NCBI GenBank assembly: GCA_023333565.1
Contig: JAJKFH010000611.1
Coordinates: forward strand, 1,178,001-1,242,000
Direction: 5' to 3'
DNA length: 64,000 nucleotides
Origin: Puffinus mauretanicus
Lineage: Eukaryota > Chordata > Aves > Procellariiformes > Procellariidae
In this document: positions 45,401 to 60,400 of the stretch, one piece after another
Position numbering within the stretch: position 1 is the first letter of the stretch
How the letters are laid out: each line of letters begins with the position of its first letter
The notes under the pieces: generated by a model
What the model saw: only the letters and a program-made list of their open reading frames with translations
Databases searched by the model: none
Told to the model about the DNA's origin: nothing
Position numbers and translations under genes: made by a program

Positions 45401-48400
45401 TCTGAAAATTCTGCGGTTTAGATTTTATGTTGCTTTTCTTTCCCAAACACTTCTTTTCCAGGGGCCAAACCAGGTTGGAGGGGAGAGATATCTAAATCAT
45501 AGCATAATTCAGGTTGTAAGGGACCTCTGGAGGTCATCTGGCCCATCCTCACACTCTAGGCAGTGACGACTTTAAAGTTAGACCAAAGTCATATCCAACT
45601 GAGTTTTGCTCATTTTCAGAGACAGAGCGCCCACACTCTGGGCATCCTATTCCAATGTCTGAGCCTACCTGCACTGCAAAAAAAAATTTTTTCTAGCATC
45701 TAATCACAATTTCCTTTGTTTAAGCAAAATTCGTTCTGTTCAATTCAAAATCAGAGTTTAGAAAAACAAGTTTTCCCATTTATCCTATTTTCTTAATGTC
45801 CCTTCAATACCACTTGTAAAAACATAAAAGCAGCAACTACATAAGTATTTTAGAAACATTTTTTACACCCATTCAGTGATATCTCAACTCTACTGCTTGC
45901 GGTTAAGTTACTAAACATAGCACTACAGAGCAGTGTTATCAGCTGCCTACATAATATACTCCAGAAAAACTGAAACAAAATCTTACCGTGACCATAAAAG
46001 TAAGAACTACAAAGACAAACCGGAACCATATTTCCACTTGTGAAAAAGTTGGATTGTAGGTCTTCCACTACAAGAAAACAGAAGAAAAATAGCCCAATGA
46101 ACAATGTTTTGACAGGGTACATACGACATCAATAATTAGCACTTTCTGCAGATACTGAAAAGTTCTCTGGCTTTTCAAAATTTAAAGGTATAACCAAATT
46201 CCACCATGTCACCATGGAAAGACAAAGATAAATTCATACCCATAGGACTATCTGATGAAAAGAGAACCAAAGCAGCCTAATACCCTTGCTTCTCTTTTAC
46301 CCTGCCACTTTGTAACATACTCAGTGTGTTGTCATATGTTAATGCACTTCTCAGGACAAGAAGGATATTCTTCATTGATTTCAATTGCACTTTCATTCAA
46401 AGTTTGAATGCCAATAATTGAGTAAATCCAGTATGTTCTTCTTTATTACCAAGGTCAGATGCATAAATTGATTATGAAGATAAGGTACAGGCATGCTTCC
46501 TGTAATGGGTTCATTTTCTTAAAACTTATTCTCTTGTGAGAGAAGTGGAAAAAAGAAAATCAAGTAAGGGAAGAGTAAATGACCTAACCAGAAATAAAGA
46601 ACTTTTTTCATAGGTTAAGGAGGAAGAGCTCCTTCTTCTCATCTAATTATTAGACGGGCACAAATATTAATTATAACATGTCAGTTTCCATAAACTCTGC
46701 TCTGTTGATAATTTATCTCATACCTGGCATGCTTCTCTTTTGAAGCCATTTTTGAAATGTAAACTCCCTGGTACAACATATGCTCTGCCATCTGAACAAG
46801 AAGCTTTACTTTTCAATGTATTAAATCTGTCAACCTCTGTCTTGTCTTTTTAAACCGGAAATGTAGAATGAAAATTATATGTAGAGAATCCCGTCATACA
46901 AAAGGCAATCTATGATTTCAACTGAGATCACCATAAACCATTGCAATAATGAAATAAATTGACAATTTTAGTTACTGTGGGAAAGCAGGGCTTTGGGTTT
47001 GGGTTTTTTGGTTTTGCGCACAAGTCTGCCTTAAAGGCAGCCTGCAAAGCAAGATAATAAACCGTACAGCTATAAATGCTCCAACACTTTGTCCTGTTTG
47101 AAATCTGGAACTAAGAAAAGGGTTTGTGAGTTTGATTTTTTTTCCCCTTAGAGCTTATTTTTAATGATGTGCTTTATGCACTAGAATGTTACAAATATTA
47201 ATATTCAGGAAGTTCATTTAGTATACAAAACCCACTTTTGCTTTACCATAAGATTTTTCCTTGCTGCCTGCTCTGACATACCGAATGTTGCATACCGGTA
47301 GAATATGCCATAGTAACCTGTATTATAAATTTGGTTTAGTTCCATTTTCTCCCTATGCAAATGTTTCTAAATTTCTTTCTGGAGCCAATCAGCACACACT
47401 GATGATGTAACTGTTTTATAAGGAATCTTTAGCACTAGGAATTTAGCTAATTATTTCACTAGGGATTATTTTAGGGAATTATTCTATTAGTCTGCTTATT
47501 TTAGCTGAATTAACATTTTTCTCTTCCTCATAAGCACAGTCAAAAAAAAAAAATCTTCATTTTTCTTTGAGTTTGTTAAATCTTTCTAACCCACGCTTTT
47601 GTAAAGTCTGGAAAAATCCTGCTAATTCAGATGCACCTACTGGAAAGGCTGAAAAAGATACCATGCTTTAGAGAGGCAAAATCTCTATATGCAAATGTAG
47701 AAAACTGGATGTTCTAGTCTAGCTTGCCTACTGCTAAAAATATCTCCCAAGAACTAGACTAAATTTATCTGTTCCAGAAAACAGCATTAGCAATTCTGAA
47801 AGAAAAATCTTCCCTTATAGAGTTAAAAAAATTGGCCTAGACCCTTATTAACAGCAAATGCTATAATAGTTCTGACATTAGTTGTGACAGAAAAATTTAT
47901 TATGATGCATCTTTGTGTTTTTCTTCAAAAATGAGATAACTTTTTTATTACTGTTAAAGCAGACTTCTACAGCATTAGTAATTAAAGAGATTTCTTTTGC
48001 TAGTATAAAACTTCATACTTACTGTGAAAGTAATATTCTGGATGGTGTACGTTAACTTATTTAGATCTTCAAAGCTAACAAATATGTTGTACTGAGTGTA
48101 GTTCAGGTAGCCAAGGTGAGCAACAATGATTTCACTGCATTTCTGTGAACACATACAGTGAAGAATAGTATGTAAAAGCCTTCAATTTATTCCAGAATAT
48201 GCACTGTTAGTAGAGGTTGGAGAATGTTTCTAAATGGTCAGATATTTATCATGTTTATTAAATGCCTTACCAATCTTGATCAGTCAGAATAACACTCAAA
48301 CAAGACCCGCAGATAAAGCATTTCTTGAAAGATACCAGACAAAGCAGAAGAAACTGATAGTCAGTCAGCAGGATCAAAGGTTGAACCAATAAACAAGGCT

Positions 48401-51400
48401 AGCTTTTCACTTATGCTGGTGAAAGCAACTGCTTGCAGCACCAGGAAGGATCTGAATAACTCTGTCAGTCAAGCTCTAGGTCATCAGATTATGAGATGGG
48501 GCTATCTTATACTAACTAATTTCTAAAAGTTAACAGGAGAAAAGAGAAGACCCAAGCATATTGCTCTCTTGGCTGTGTGTAATTAAATCTAATGGAACAC
48601 TGTTCATTAATTTCTGTAGATTTCATATATATGTGTATATATATAAAAAGAAAACATTTGATTTACCCTATATGCTTATCACAAAAACCTTCAGCTATGC
48701 CCTTCCTAAAGGACTTGCACCTAGAGAAGCTGTTTTGGACTCTCTGCTAGGTGTTGGAGGAGAATTTTTCTCTCCTCTGGCATCCTATATCCAATCTTCT
48801 GCTACAATGTCCCTTTCTTCAGTACTGCTAAATCTGTTTAGGTGACTAAGCAGGACACAGTGCTTTGCTGGCAGAGAGCTACTCTAACAAGAAAGAGGAG
48901 TCTTTAAGGAGTAATAGACACAAGTCATAGAAGTAAACAAAAAGCCGGATAGGTAGGTATCTTGGTCAGCATTACTAGCTAGGTTGCAATTATAAATAAA
49001 AGTATACTCTAGAGTCTTTCCTGAGACATGCTTAACAGATATATTCATCTCATTTGCAATGTAATGTAACATGCACACAAATAAATTCAAAGAAAATGTA
49101 CTGCATCAGAGTTTTGTTTAAGCAGGCACATACTTGTGCACAACTGAGTAATCTCGTCCGATTGTGAACTTGATTATTAACATATGGTGTGCTTCCATCC
49201 TTCACCACTCCAAGTACTTTGACTGTCATAGTAACATTCTTCTTGAGGGATACTGTAATTAAAAGAGAAAACATTAAGCTATTGCTACATGCAGAAATGA
49301 AATCGCAAATAGAGTTCCAAACATAGTTTAAAATACATATGATACCCAAAGATTACTCAAAGTTATTCAGTTATACTTTACTGGAGTAGAGGTCCAGTAT
49401 ATTAATAAAAAAAACCACAAAACTTTTTATTTATGTACTTAGGCAGTAAGTCACAAATGCCCTGTACTGAGTCTTGACAGATTAACAATTACTAATACAG
49501 TATTTCTCACATATTTACAGGGAAGTTTTATTGAAAAATTAGTATCATTACAATCTACACATCTAATTCCCCCCAAAATGAAGGAAGAGAGACACAGATT
49601 CTCTAGATACTACTGCTTTCACAGAAATAACAAACAACCTATCCCATATACCTGTTGCTTCCAGTTCTCAAGATCAGTGCTGTCCATGTCTTTGTGGGGG
49701 GCAGGGGGTGGAGGGGGAGAAACTGTATCAGAGGAAAAACTCACCAACCACAGTGAGAAAGCAACAGGATCATGTATGTGACAGATGAAATTAAAGATAC
49801 AATATACAATATACAGGTTGCTATAGCAATTTCCTGAGAATTAGGTAAGATTCTCACCATCGTGCTGATCCAATTCAACTACGCAGGTCAGCCACAGCTG
49901 CTGATTGTAAGTAGACAGTGGTGGCGAACTTAAATTAAATGGCTTCAGCTGTAAAAAAACCCACAAGGTTAGCATTAGCCATTTTTCTCTTACATGATAT
50001 GTCTGTAGTTACAATGGTGAAAGGTACGTTAATTATGTTCGTGACAATATTTTTGGGAATAGATTTAATATGTGCTACTCTGTGGACAGTATGATAAGCA
50101 GCTCAAATATAAGTCTTCCAGAAAAGCAGCTTAAACAGCACACGAATTTTGCACAGCACAGAAGTAAGGAAAGGTATGACTACTTAAAGCACATAAAAGC
50201 AGCAGCAATAAAACAAAAAAGTTCAGATATAAAAAATAATATCATGAGACCTAGCCTGAAAATAAAAAGTCATTTCTAGCACTTTACATCAAAAGTCAGA
50301 TTTGTGACCCCTCATATGCTACAGTTTTAAACCTGTTCAACTATAATTAAGAAAACAACAACTATTTTTCCACTAGGTTTTCTAAAAATCCCACATTCAT
50401 TTCAAAAGCATGGAAGATATCATTAACAGATAAAATCTATATGCAGGAAATACTTCTCCTATTTGATATAAAAATATGCTTGGTACCAATCGAAACATAT
50501 TTAGGTGACTAATAGTCCAAAAAAAGAAATGTTCCAGTGTATTTAAAGAAAATTTACTTCAAAAAAAAAAAATCAAAACAAAACAACAAAACCTTTTTAG
50601 CACTTTCACAAAAATTACTTTAGATATTAGGTTGACAGCAAAGAGCTAGACAGAAATAAAAATGCAAGAACTGAGAACCAAAATATGAAAGCTTTCAAGA
50701 AAATTAATGTGAAGGTCCATGTTAGGAAGCCAGAGCCCATGTCTTGGTCACGTGACAGTGAACAACTAACAAGAAAAAGAAATACTCCTTCCCAGGTGAC
50801 AGAAAGGAAGATCACAAGAGGGATATCACTAGTTGCCACTGAGAGCATTGTTTTTCAGTTTATGTTCTCAATTTCTATTTCTGGCCCCCCTACAAGAATC
50901 TCCAACATTAACTCACCAGGGAATCTTATCAACACTCAAGTGTTACTTTATCAGAAATTACTGTGCAGAAACATCATAGAATTCTCTACCTTACCTGCTG
51001 ACAAAGTAAGAGACTAGAAATGCTGCTGGGCCAACTCATGAAATAACATAGTGGTAGTACAATATTGCACGTCCAATTTCAAACTGGAAAGCACCATGTG
51101 GCCAAGAAGTTTTCCAGTAAAAATCTAAATACTTAAAATAATTGCGGGGAAGGAGGGGAACATTTAACATCACTGACATCAAATAATGCCATTCATGTAA
51201 TCCAGTGATATTTACTAACTCTTACCTTTAGGCTGTTATTTAAGTCGGTTCTTGCTACAGAAGTTTCAATTACATTAGGACCTACACAATATATAAGAAG
51301 GAAGAAAGAAAATTATATTGAAGTATGCATATTACTGATAAGTAATGACGTAAATTTAGGATGTTAAAAGACTCTATAAAATACCTCCCTGCAAAGCAGG

Positions 51401-54400
51401 TAAATAGTAGCCCACTTTTCAGATGTTTAAGCTGAATGGTAAATCACTTAGACGTTTCAATATCATTAATAAAGTTGGCCTGAATGTTCCTTTAAGCGTC
51501 TCTGCCATAGTATTTCTAGGCATGATTAAATAGGAAGTAAATTATAAATCAAGAACTCCATGTCAGAAGCCCTGCATGTATACTCTAAACTACTACAACA
51601 AACCACACTGTATTTTTCCCAAACTAAGCTGTACACTGCAGTCATGAAAGTACTCAGCTACAGAAAAAGCTAGCTAAGCACCAGTGGCACTGTTGTTACA
51701 GCAACTTGAAGCTCAACAAGGGCTGCAAAAACCACCCGAAAAAACCACATATTTAATTGCACTATAAAATTTCTACAGCCAAACTGCTACCATTACCTGA
51801 TTTACATAGAGCATAGCGTCCATAATGCATTGCACTCAAGGCTCGGGTACCAGGGCAAACACATCCCATTGTATTTGAGTGCATGATGCCAATGCCTTTT
51901 TATGTATGTGTAGTGTACTTGCTTGTACAATCACAACAACAGTACTTTCTGGCTAGTGCTGGATTTTCATCGCATTGGTCTGTTCAAGCCAAGACACCCA
52001 TATGTTTGTTCAGGAACAGTTCTCAGCCTACTCAGATTGGGCCCCTCCTTTTTTATAGAAATCTGGGGCTATAATATATTAATAAACATAAATAAACATA
52101 ATTGCATAAAAGTTCCATAAACGATTTCTCCTAAAACAGACAATCCATTTAATCAATGGAGTTTCATGTCCAATTATTGGAGATGTGGGAGATGTTCAGC
52201 TTGCTACCAGACTTTTTATGCAACCATTCCTCCAATCATTCTGGATACAGACACACACACTTAACAGGTACTGATCAACTGCATCTATCCACTCACACCC
52301 TACCTCTAGTTCTGTATGCAGTAAACGGGAAGCAATAAAATCACAATTTATGTTAGAAGAGACCTCCAGGGCCATCTAGTCCACCCTCTTGTTTAACTAG
52401 ATTAGGTTGCTAAGGGCCACGTCCAGTCAAGTCTTGAACATCTCTAACGAGAGATACTCCCACAACCTCCCTGGGCAACCTGTTCCAGTATTTAATCACC
52501 CTTATGGTAAGAAAAAATGTCCTAATATCTAACTGGAATTTCTTGTATTCCAGTTTGCGTCTGTTGCCTCTCATCCTATCATCATGCACCTCTGAGAAGA
52601 GTCTAGCCCCATCTTCTGTGTATCCTCTGATAAGGTTGTTGTAGACAGCAGTACAGTTTTCCCTTAGCCTTCTTAGGTATGCAAGAACACATGCTACTGG
52701 GGAGATGAGGAATGCATGCATGTATATACATACACAAAATTATGTACTCATGCATGCATATGTACATACGCGAACTAAACCAGAAAAAATGAAAGAGTAG
52801 GAAAAGGTCTGAATATATACTGGGGTGTGAAGAAACACAGAGAAGATGTATAGCAGGTAGGGACATAGGCAGGACATATATGTGTATATTTGGGTCACCC
52901 CAGAGGCTTCCCAGTTACAGTAAGATTTCTCTGTCCAAATGGTCTCTCCCCTTACGTATTTGGTCTGGCAATTTAATGTAAGTTATTAATCCTCAAAACA
53001 TGCTGTTTCAGCCACAAAATTAGTATTAAAAAAATTACGCAAGAAAAGCAGTTTTTCACAAAGACTACAGCCTTCAAAGTTATTACAGAGAAAGAATGGA
53101 AAACAAGGAAGTTTATAAATGAGCAACATGGGATCATTCTGTGCAGGAAGTATTTTAGGTTAGCTATCATGGGAGCTTTAAACATGCAGCATTGCTTGGT
53201 CTTCTATAACCACTCTCATTACCATATTAATAATATAAACCATCTTACAGACTTTAAATGGAAAAATGAAGAATTTCACCCATCACACTCAAAGCTTCAT
53301 ATTAGAATTACAGTTCAACTTCACTAACACCCACCCACTATAAAGTCAGTTCTGCGTCATTGAACTTTTCAGTTCTCAAGTACATATAAACAGGGCAGAT
53401 TTTTGGAAGGCATTTTGGTTTTGAAAAGCATAATTCAATGTCAGTAACTGCTCACAGTTGATAAGTCATCATATTTCAGTAATTAAGTCTTAAGAAAAAC
53501 AATAGAATGAGCCTTTTTAAAAAGGTTTTTTTTACCAGAAGATATGAACCAATATTGGGGCAGAGAGATCATAGTCCCAGTTTTTAAGAGCAGCAACCAA
53601 AAAAAAAAATGAGGTTCTACTGCTATAACTGCTACTCCTCTAGAAAGCAATATATTAAAGCTTTTTAAAGCAACTGACCAAAATGATGCTGTGGTCATTT
53701 TATTAAAAAATGGTGATTAAATGACATTGTTATTGTTTTTCTTTTAGTTTTGCTCAGTTAACAGAATCACATCTGAAAGCAAAGAACCACCCTGAGGTGG
53801 TGAACAGGAAAGCTGCACAGGTACAGAAAATGAGCTCTGCACTTTGTACTTTCTCTGCACTTGTCTCACCCCAAAGATAACATAGACCCCTTGGGAAAAA
53901 GGAAGGAAAGTGAATGTAACTTGGGAAAAAAAAAACAAGTCTGTGTCTGTCTTGGGTTACAAGAACCGAAGAGCAACAACCACCTCAGATTAAACTGTCT
54001 TGTTTTCTCAGATGAGAAACAAGACTTCTGCTAGGCTTCCCAAACTGCAGGTAGAGATGTTAAGTATGGGCAATGGCATATTCAAGTAGCACAGAAAATA
54101 TGGATGTATTTCCCACTTTTTCATTTACTTAGTGGGTTTGGTGAGCAGTTTTGCTCAGACTGCACCCTTTAATGAAGGAACACGCTATTGTTCGTGCCCC
54201 TCCCTCTATTCACAGGAAGCAAGGAGCTGTCAACAAAAGACACGGAAAAACATCACAGTAAGTGTTCGGTGGGTCTCCTCCCAAGATAAACAGCATTCTT
54301 TTAAAAATAATTAAGTTATAATAATGAACTGTGTTCACGCTTTGTCAACAAAACTATCCAGCAAACCAATCTTACAAGGACAAGAATCTCACAGCCGTGC

Positions 54401-57400
54401 CAGTTCCCAAAGGGGATCACAGGCGAGTCCTGGGACCCCAGCAGGGTACAGATGACCAAGCGTTGCTTACAGCAGTCAAGTCCCCTGGATCAAAGGCAAC
54501 CACATCATCAGATCGCTCTGCACACAGATGCAATGCAACACACCGACATGGCTCTCTTTCAGGTTCTGCTACCGATTAAGAATGAAATGCTCAGTTTTCT
54601 CTTCCAGGAGCACTGCTTTTTGCCTAGTCTTACGTAAAACAACTTTCTTGCATTTCTTGCAAACTGGGCAGTATAAATACACAACTGCAAATATGGTTCA
54701 ATTTTTAAGCCAAATAGCCAAATGACACTAAATTAAGTAATTCCAGGTTTTTTTCTTTTATCATTCATATAAAATGCATTTTTGTAAATGTATTTATCTG
54801 GTATTTTAGTGGCCAAATAATGCCCTTACGCAAGTCACAGGAATATCAGTGATTAACCTTTATAACTGAAAGTCTGTTTGGACCTTAGGCTGCTACAATA
54901 AATCAAACAGCAGGAAAGAAGGCTTTATTTCACAGACAAATTTTATTATTTAATGCTATCATGAAGAATGTACTGCCTACATGGCACGGATGGGCACAAA
55001 AAGCCCAAACAGCTGCTTCCAATTAACCCCTCCCTTATTTCCAAGGCAGGCAGGAGCGGATGAGTCCCAGGCCTGGGCAGCCCGTCTCATTCTAAAGGAA
55101 GTGAAGGACAGGGCAGAGGTAGAGACAACCCTACAGACAGGTCAAGAGGTGTCAGAGAGTGGCACAGGAGAACACGTTGGGTGACATGGAAATAAGCAGT
55201 AAAGCGGGGGGAAGTGGTAACGTCCTTAAATAATTCTTACATGGAGGGTGGGTTGCTTAATGAGTACAAGTCCCTCCCTTCCCCTCTCCCTATCTGTCAT
55301 TTAACTTCTGTGTAGACAAAGCTATCCTGACAGCAGAGTATTAGCTTATTAGCACTGCAGTGACAGCATACTGACTTCTTTTTCAAGTATGTTTTAGACC
55401 TGGAACAGCTCTCTGGCATGAAATACAGAGGGCTCCCACACTTCCATCTGCCTAATGACACTCTGCATCTTTGTCGACCAGACTTCCACAAATCTCCCTG
55501 ATCTCCAGGATAAGTATCCAGGCACTGAGTGCTTAGCCTCCCAGATCACGTCATGACTCCCACAAAGGTCTTTGAAACCAGAGAGCTGAGCTCATATATG
55601 TTCGACAACAGAAGTTCATATTTTTACATTACTAAAATATTTTATATTTCAGTGGTATTTATCACCCAAACATTTCGAAGGCTTTACAAACAGTTATCTA
55701 CTTCCTCATAGAAAATCAAGTATTAGCACCACCATTTTACAGATTGAAATACAAAGAAGAAAATTTATGTAGCAGTCCGCTGAAAAATTATGTTACAATG
55801 AAGATGGTTTTGTTTTACTTTACTGACTCCTCCCAGCAAAGCAGTTGCAAATACCAAATCTGTGTAGGTAGTACTCCTGTGAAAAAATGAGATGGAAGAA
55901 ACACTTCCCCCTCCCTGTCAAAAGTAATGCTTCCTCAGACATCTCAGGGGCACTAAGCTTACTAGCATTTAAATACATCTGTAAATACCAACAGGTTTAG
56001 ACAAAGCATACAAGAACTGTAACCTTTTAAAAAGACAGCATCCTTACCTGCTATTCCTATGAAGACTGTCAAACCAAAACAAACAAAGAATACTACAAAG
56101 ACCAGAACAAAATGCCGTTTGGACAGTGTATATAATCGCATCGGTGCCAGCCTACAGGAAGCAAAAGAAAGCACAGAATTAGCTGTTAGTCATATTTCTA
56201 AAGGGGAAAAAAAAGTAGACCCCATTCATTCCTCCATGAAGAAAATTAAACCAAACTCTGAGGTAACATGTAAAACTAAGAAAAAAAAATATTAATGCTG
56301 CTTTATAGAGCAAGGATAACTACTAGGAATTATTAGACGAATGTATGTGCATGCACATCTGCACCTCAAAATGTATGAATTTTGCCCATTCCTTTTATGC
56401 TAGGGTTTTCCATTGTCCTAGACTCGAGCAAGAGAAAGCATTTCTTAGAGGGAGAAAAAGTTACATTTTTTTAGTTCGTGTGTTAATAATTTAAACATCC
56501 ACGATACCATGTCTCCTGCAATGACAGCTTAACCTAAAGGGATTGACTTCACTAACAACTCAGTTACTTGCACAGGATCTTGATGAATTTTCTACATCAT
56601 ATATATATGTTGCAGAATCATCCCCAACAAGGAGTAAGGCAGAACTCCAGATCTGCTAGATGTGCGTGCTCAGGCTCTACATTCCTGTCTGAACTCCACC
56701 AAAGCTTGGGAAATAGAAACCTGAACTTAAGTTTATTATTAGACACTTAAATACAAATACATATAAAAGCAATGACATCTCTTCTACAACTGGTTGGTGG
56801 TTATCATTAGGTTAAAGACAAAATAAAGGGGAAAAAAAAGTAATGAAAGGACCAATTGCATTCTCCTAGAAACAGGTAAATTCCAGTTCTGTTAGCTTAA
56901 GGGAAATATGATCAACGAATTAATCCTACATAACATATCCCTCCCTCATCTTCCTTTTTGTTAAATGCATAGTTCAAAAAAGGACAAATCCACCACGTTT
57001 CAAAATACAGGCAACATTTTGGTTTGAGTTATGCCAGAACTGAGCCACGTAGTTGATTTTCTACTGCTGTTCCAGTAGGTATGATCATAGAAAGCTGTAC
57101 AGTTTATATGGGAAAGCTGTAGGATTGGAGAGGGGGTATGTGTGGTGGTGGTGTTTTCTGATAAAAGTTGTAAGAGCACCATCATGGAAAGAAATGAAAG
57201 CATAAGACTTTAATGACGGTACTCCCTTTCAGCTTGGAATAAAACTTCTTTTCACCAGCTGAATGTGCTCTTACTGGTTCACTATATTAATGAAGAAATG
57301 CAGAAAAGGTGGTGGAATCCTTTCCATAAGCCCAGTCTGAATTCTGGGACCAGGTATCCCAGGCCTGCATGCCTGCCAGCCCTTAAAAGCAAGGCAAACA

Positions 57401-60400
57401 ATTCACTTTAAACCAGTAAAAGGATTTAATAATAACATCTATTTTCTTTAAGAATCACTGCATTCTCTCCAAATAAGGCACTACAAAAATAATTAAATCA
57501 TTACATAAATCTTAATTTAACTCACAAAGGAGGTGGGGAAGGGAGGAAAAACCCACAGAAGCAATGAGAACTGCAAGCAAGTAACTGTAAATGCTATAAG
57601 TTTGTGCAAAGTAGCTGTACAGGACGCCGGGCACAGCACCTGCAAACAATGTAACTTGCCTTGCCACACACAGTTATGCTGAGCAAAAGTCCCGCACCAG
57701 TCTAAGAAGCCAGAATAGCTGATCGTACAGGCAAAAAAGGTAAATCGTACATGAAATTATCACAATCATAAACAGGAACAGATCAGGTCTTTGTCACAGA
57801 GATCACCACACAGAAGTCTCACAGACAAATATGATTTTAAGTTGACTTTGAAAAATGCCAATTAATAGAGGCATTTCAAACCAGAACTTGTCTGCACAAC
57901 TTTTGCAGCGATATAACTACAGTATTTTCCTTAAATCAATGTCTTTACACCTCAGCCTTCATGCACTTAAACCATTTTAAAGCTATTACATCTGTACTAG
58001 TACTAAAATAACTAACTCACTAACTAAATAAGCTGCATTTTCCTATCGGTTCCAAGGGCTCCTTCAGTTCCACAGATGATCTGGTATGCCTTATCTGCCT
58101 AAGAACACCATGTATGGGATATTATCTTGAGATACCAAAATACTAATCTTAACAAGAAAATCCTTGATATATAAAAATGGTATATAAAATGTCGATACGC
58201 CTAAATTAACTATAAGGGTTCAAGTGGATACCAAACGCTTCATGGAAGAGTACCCACTGAGGACCACTCAATACACAGAAACCAGGTCTGGATTGGAAAG
58301 TCCACGGGTTGAGAATAGCTGAAGACTGGAAGAGTATCATATATATGCAGGAAAGTATCACATATGCTTGTGTTGTTCTTAATAGCTTACATCTGGGCAT
58401 CCACTTAACAGCTACAGTCTGATGCAGGATACTTCGGACTTGCTATACATATTCTTGGTTATGTTGATAAGCTTTCTATTTTCCAAGTTTCTGTAGACAT
58501 TTCAAAGCGCATAATGCAAACATGAAAAGCAGCTTCATCTCCACAGTCCTTACAGGAAAGTCACCAGAGTTCACCCAACCAACACTCGCAGCTTTACAGC
58601 TATGGGCAATTATCACCTTGGTTTACTCGTACAGCGGAGCACAGCTTTCGAAGAAACATGTTCCAGACATTGGCTCATTCTTTATTCCAACTCCTCTCCA
58701 GGTGGTGCAACACCCAGTAGTCAAAATGCGTACATATACACCTACCTAAGAACAGTCATGCTGGCGCTTTACAAAGAAAGAAGGGACACACGGTGTCTTT
58801 TCCCTTCTTTCATACTGGTACTCCTGAAGTCTCATTTAAGCCACTGACTGTATGTGCTACTTTACAGGTCAGTAAGGCAACAAGGACACTTTTTGTACGA
58901 GCAAATGTAAGAACTCGGCCAAATCTTAACTACATTTATCATGACAGCAAACAACAATTTATAGCATTCCTATTGGATGATGTATTCTTCATTGCCCCTC
59001 GCTGCAATAACAGAATTTCCTTGTGTGCTTTAAGTGTCTCATTTCAACCTACCACCAGCTGACATACAAAGCAGTTAAAATGATCCTCACGTAGGTTCAT
59101 TGTTTAACATCTTTCTTTTGGAAAGAGATTATATAAAATTTATGCATATATGTAAGTGCAAGTTGATGATCCCCCACTAACAGCTTCTTTCTTACATCTG
59201 AAAAGCCTAATAAAGAATGAAATGTTTGAAAGGCATTTATAGGAAAAGCAAAAAAGGTTCCTCACTCTGGAAGCACCTGTTCAACCGAGTAAAGAACTGT
59301 GCTTTGCTTTACTGATGGAAGATGCTTTAATCAGCCTAGCCAAGGTAGTCCAAAGCTTAAGACTAGCCATCCAGTGCCTGCAGATTTCTCAGGCAGCTTT
59401 TATCACCTGTACTGTGTTTTATCCTAACTCAGACAGAAACTAAATATTTTACAATTAAATTGGACATGTCTGAAACTAACTGCAAAGGAGCAGAAAGCAC
59501 TGAGATACAGAGAAATATTATACATAGACACCTCAAACAGTAGTCAGTAAAAACTAAACTGCACTAATGCAATCTGTGATAGAGTGAACTATGGAAACAA
59601 CAGCTTAACAACTGCAATCTTTCAGTAGCCATTCATATGCAAGATGTAAAGGTAGGTTAAATCTTGCTCTTTGAGTAAAGTTTTGGTTCAAATGGTTAAG
59701 CAAAATGTTTCTCAGGCTATTCCTCATCTTCAAATCACTTCTCACACCTGCACAACACAGTCTTTATTAGAGTAAAGGCTATCATGAAAAACAGAGCCTT
59801 TTATACAATAGTTTTCACTTAAGACACTCACTTTGCAGATAGGGAGGCTGTGACAAAAGTGGGATTAAGCAGTAGATAGCACAGAGTTGATGTTAAAATC
59901 AGAAATAACTCACCTTTATGTACAGTAGTTTTTCTGACATATTAGTCTCAACATCTCTGCCTCCAACGGCTCTGTTCTATTTTAGGCTCACTCCCACATA
60001 AAACTATCAAACCCACTTCAATTTAAATGATTAGATATGCTACCTACATTCATAGTACTGGGTCTATCTGCACATATTGCACTTGCTCGTGGTTTAAAGA
60101 CATTGCTTGCTTTGGTGTCCCTCAGAAGACCTTGAATTTCTTCTTGCAGGTGTGTTCCACCATGGTTAATAACTAATGAGGCAGCACATGACTACATAAA
60201 AAGATGCATACAACTAATATTAACAGTACTACATGGTAGTGTTGTATGACAACTGATAGCTAACCATGACTATGCTAAACAGCTCATGTGCACAGGGTGG
60301 GTTTGGATTTTTTTTAGTGTCTTGTTTGTTGTACTCATTGAAGTCTGAGTAATTAGTCAGGTCTATCGCTCTATCCATGCGGAGACACATCCGGGAAAAC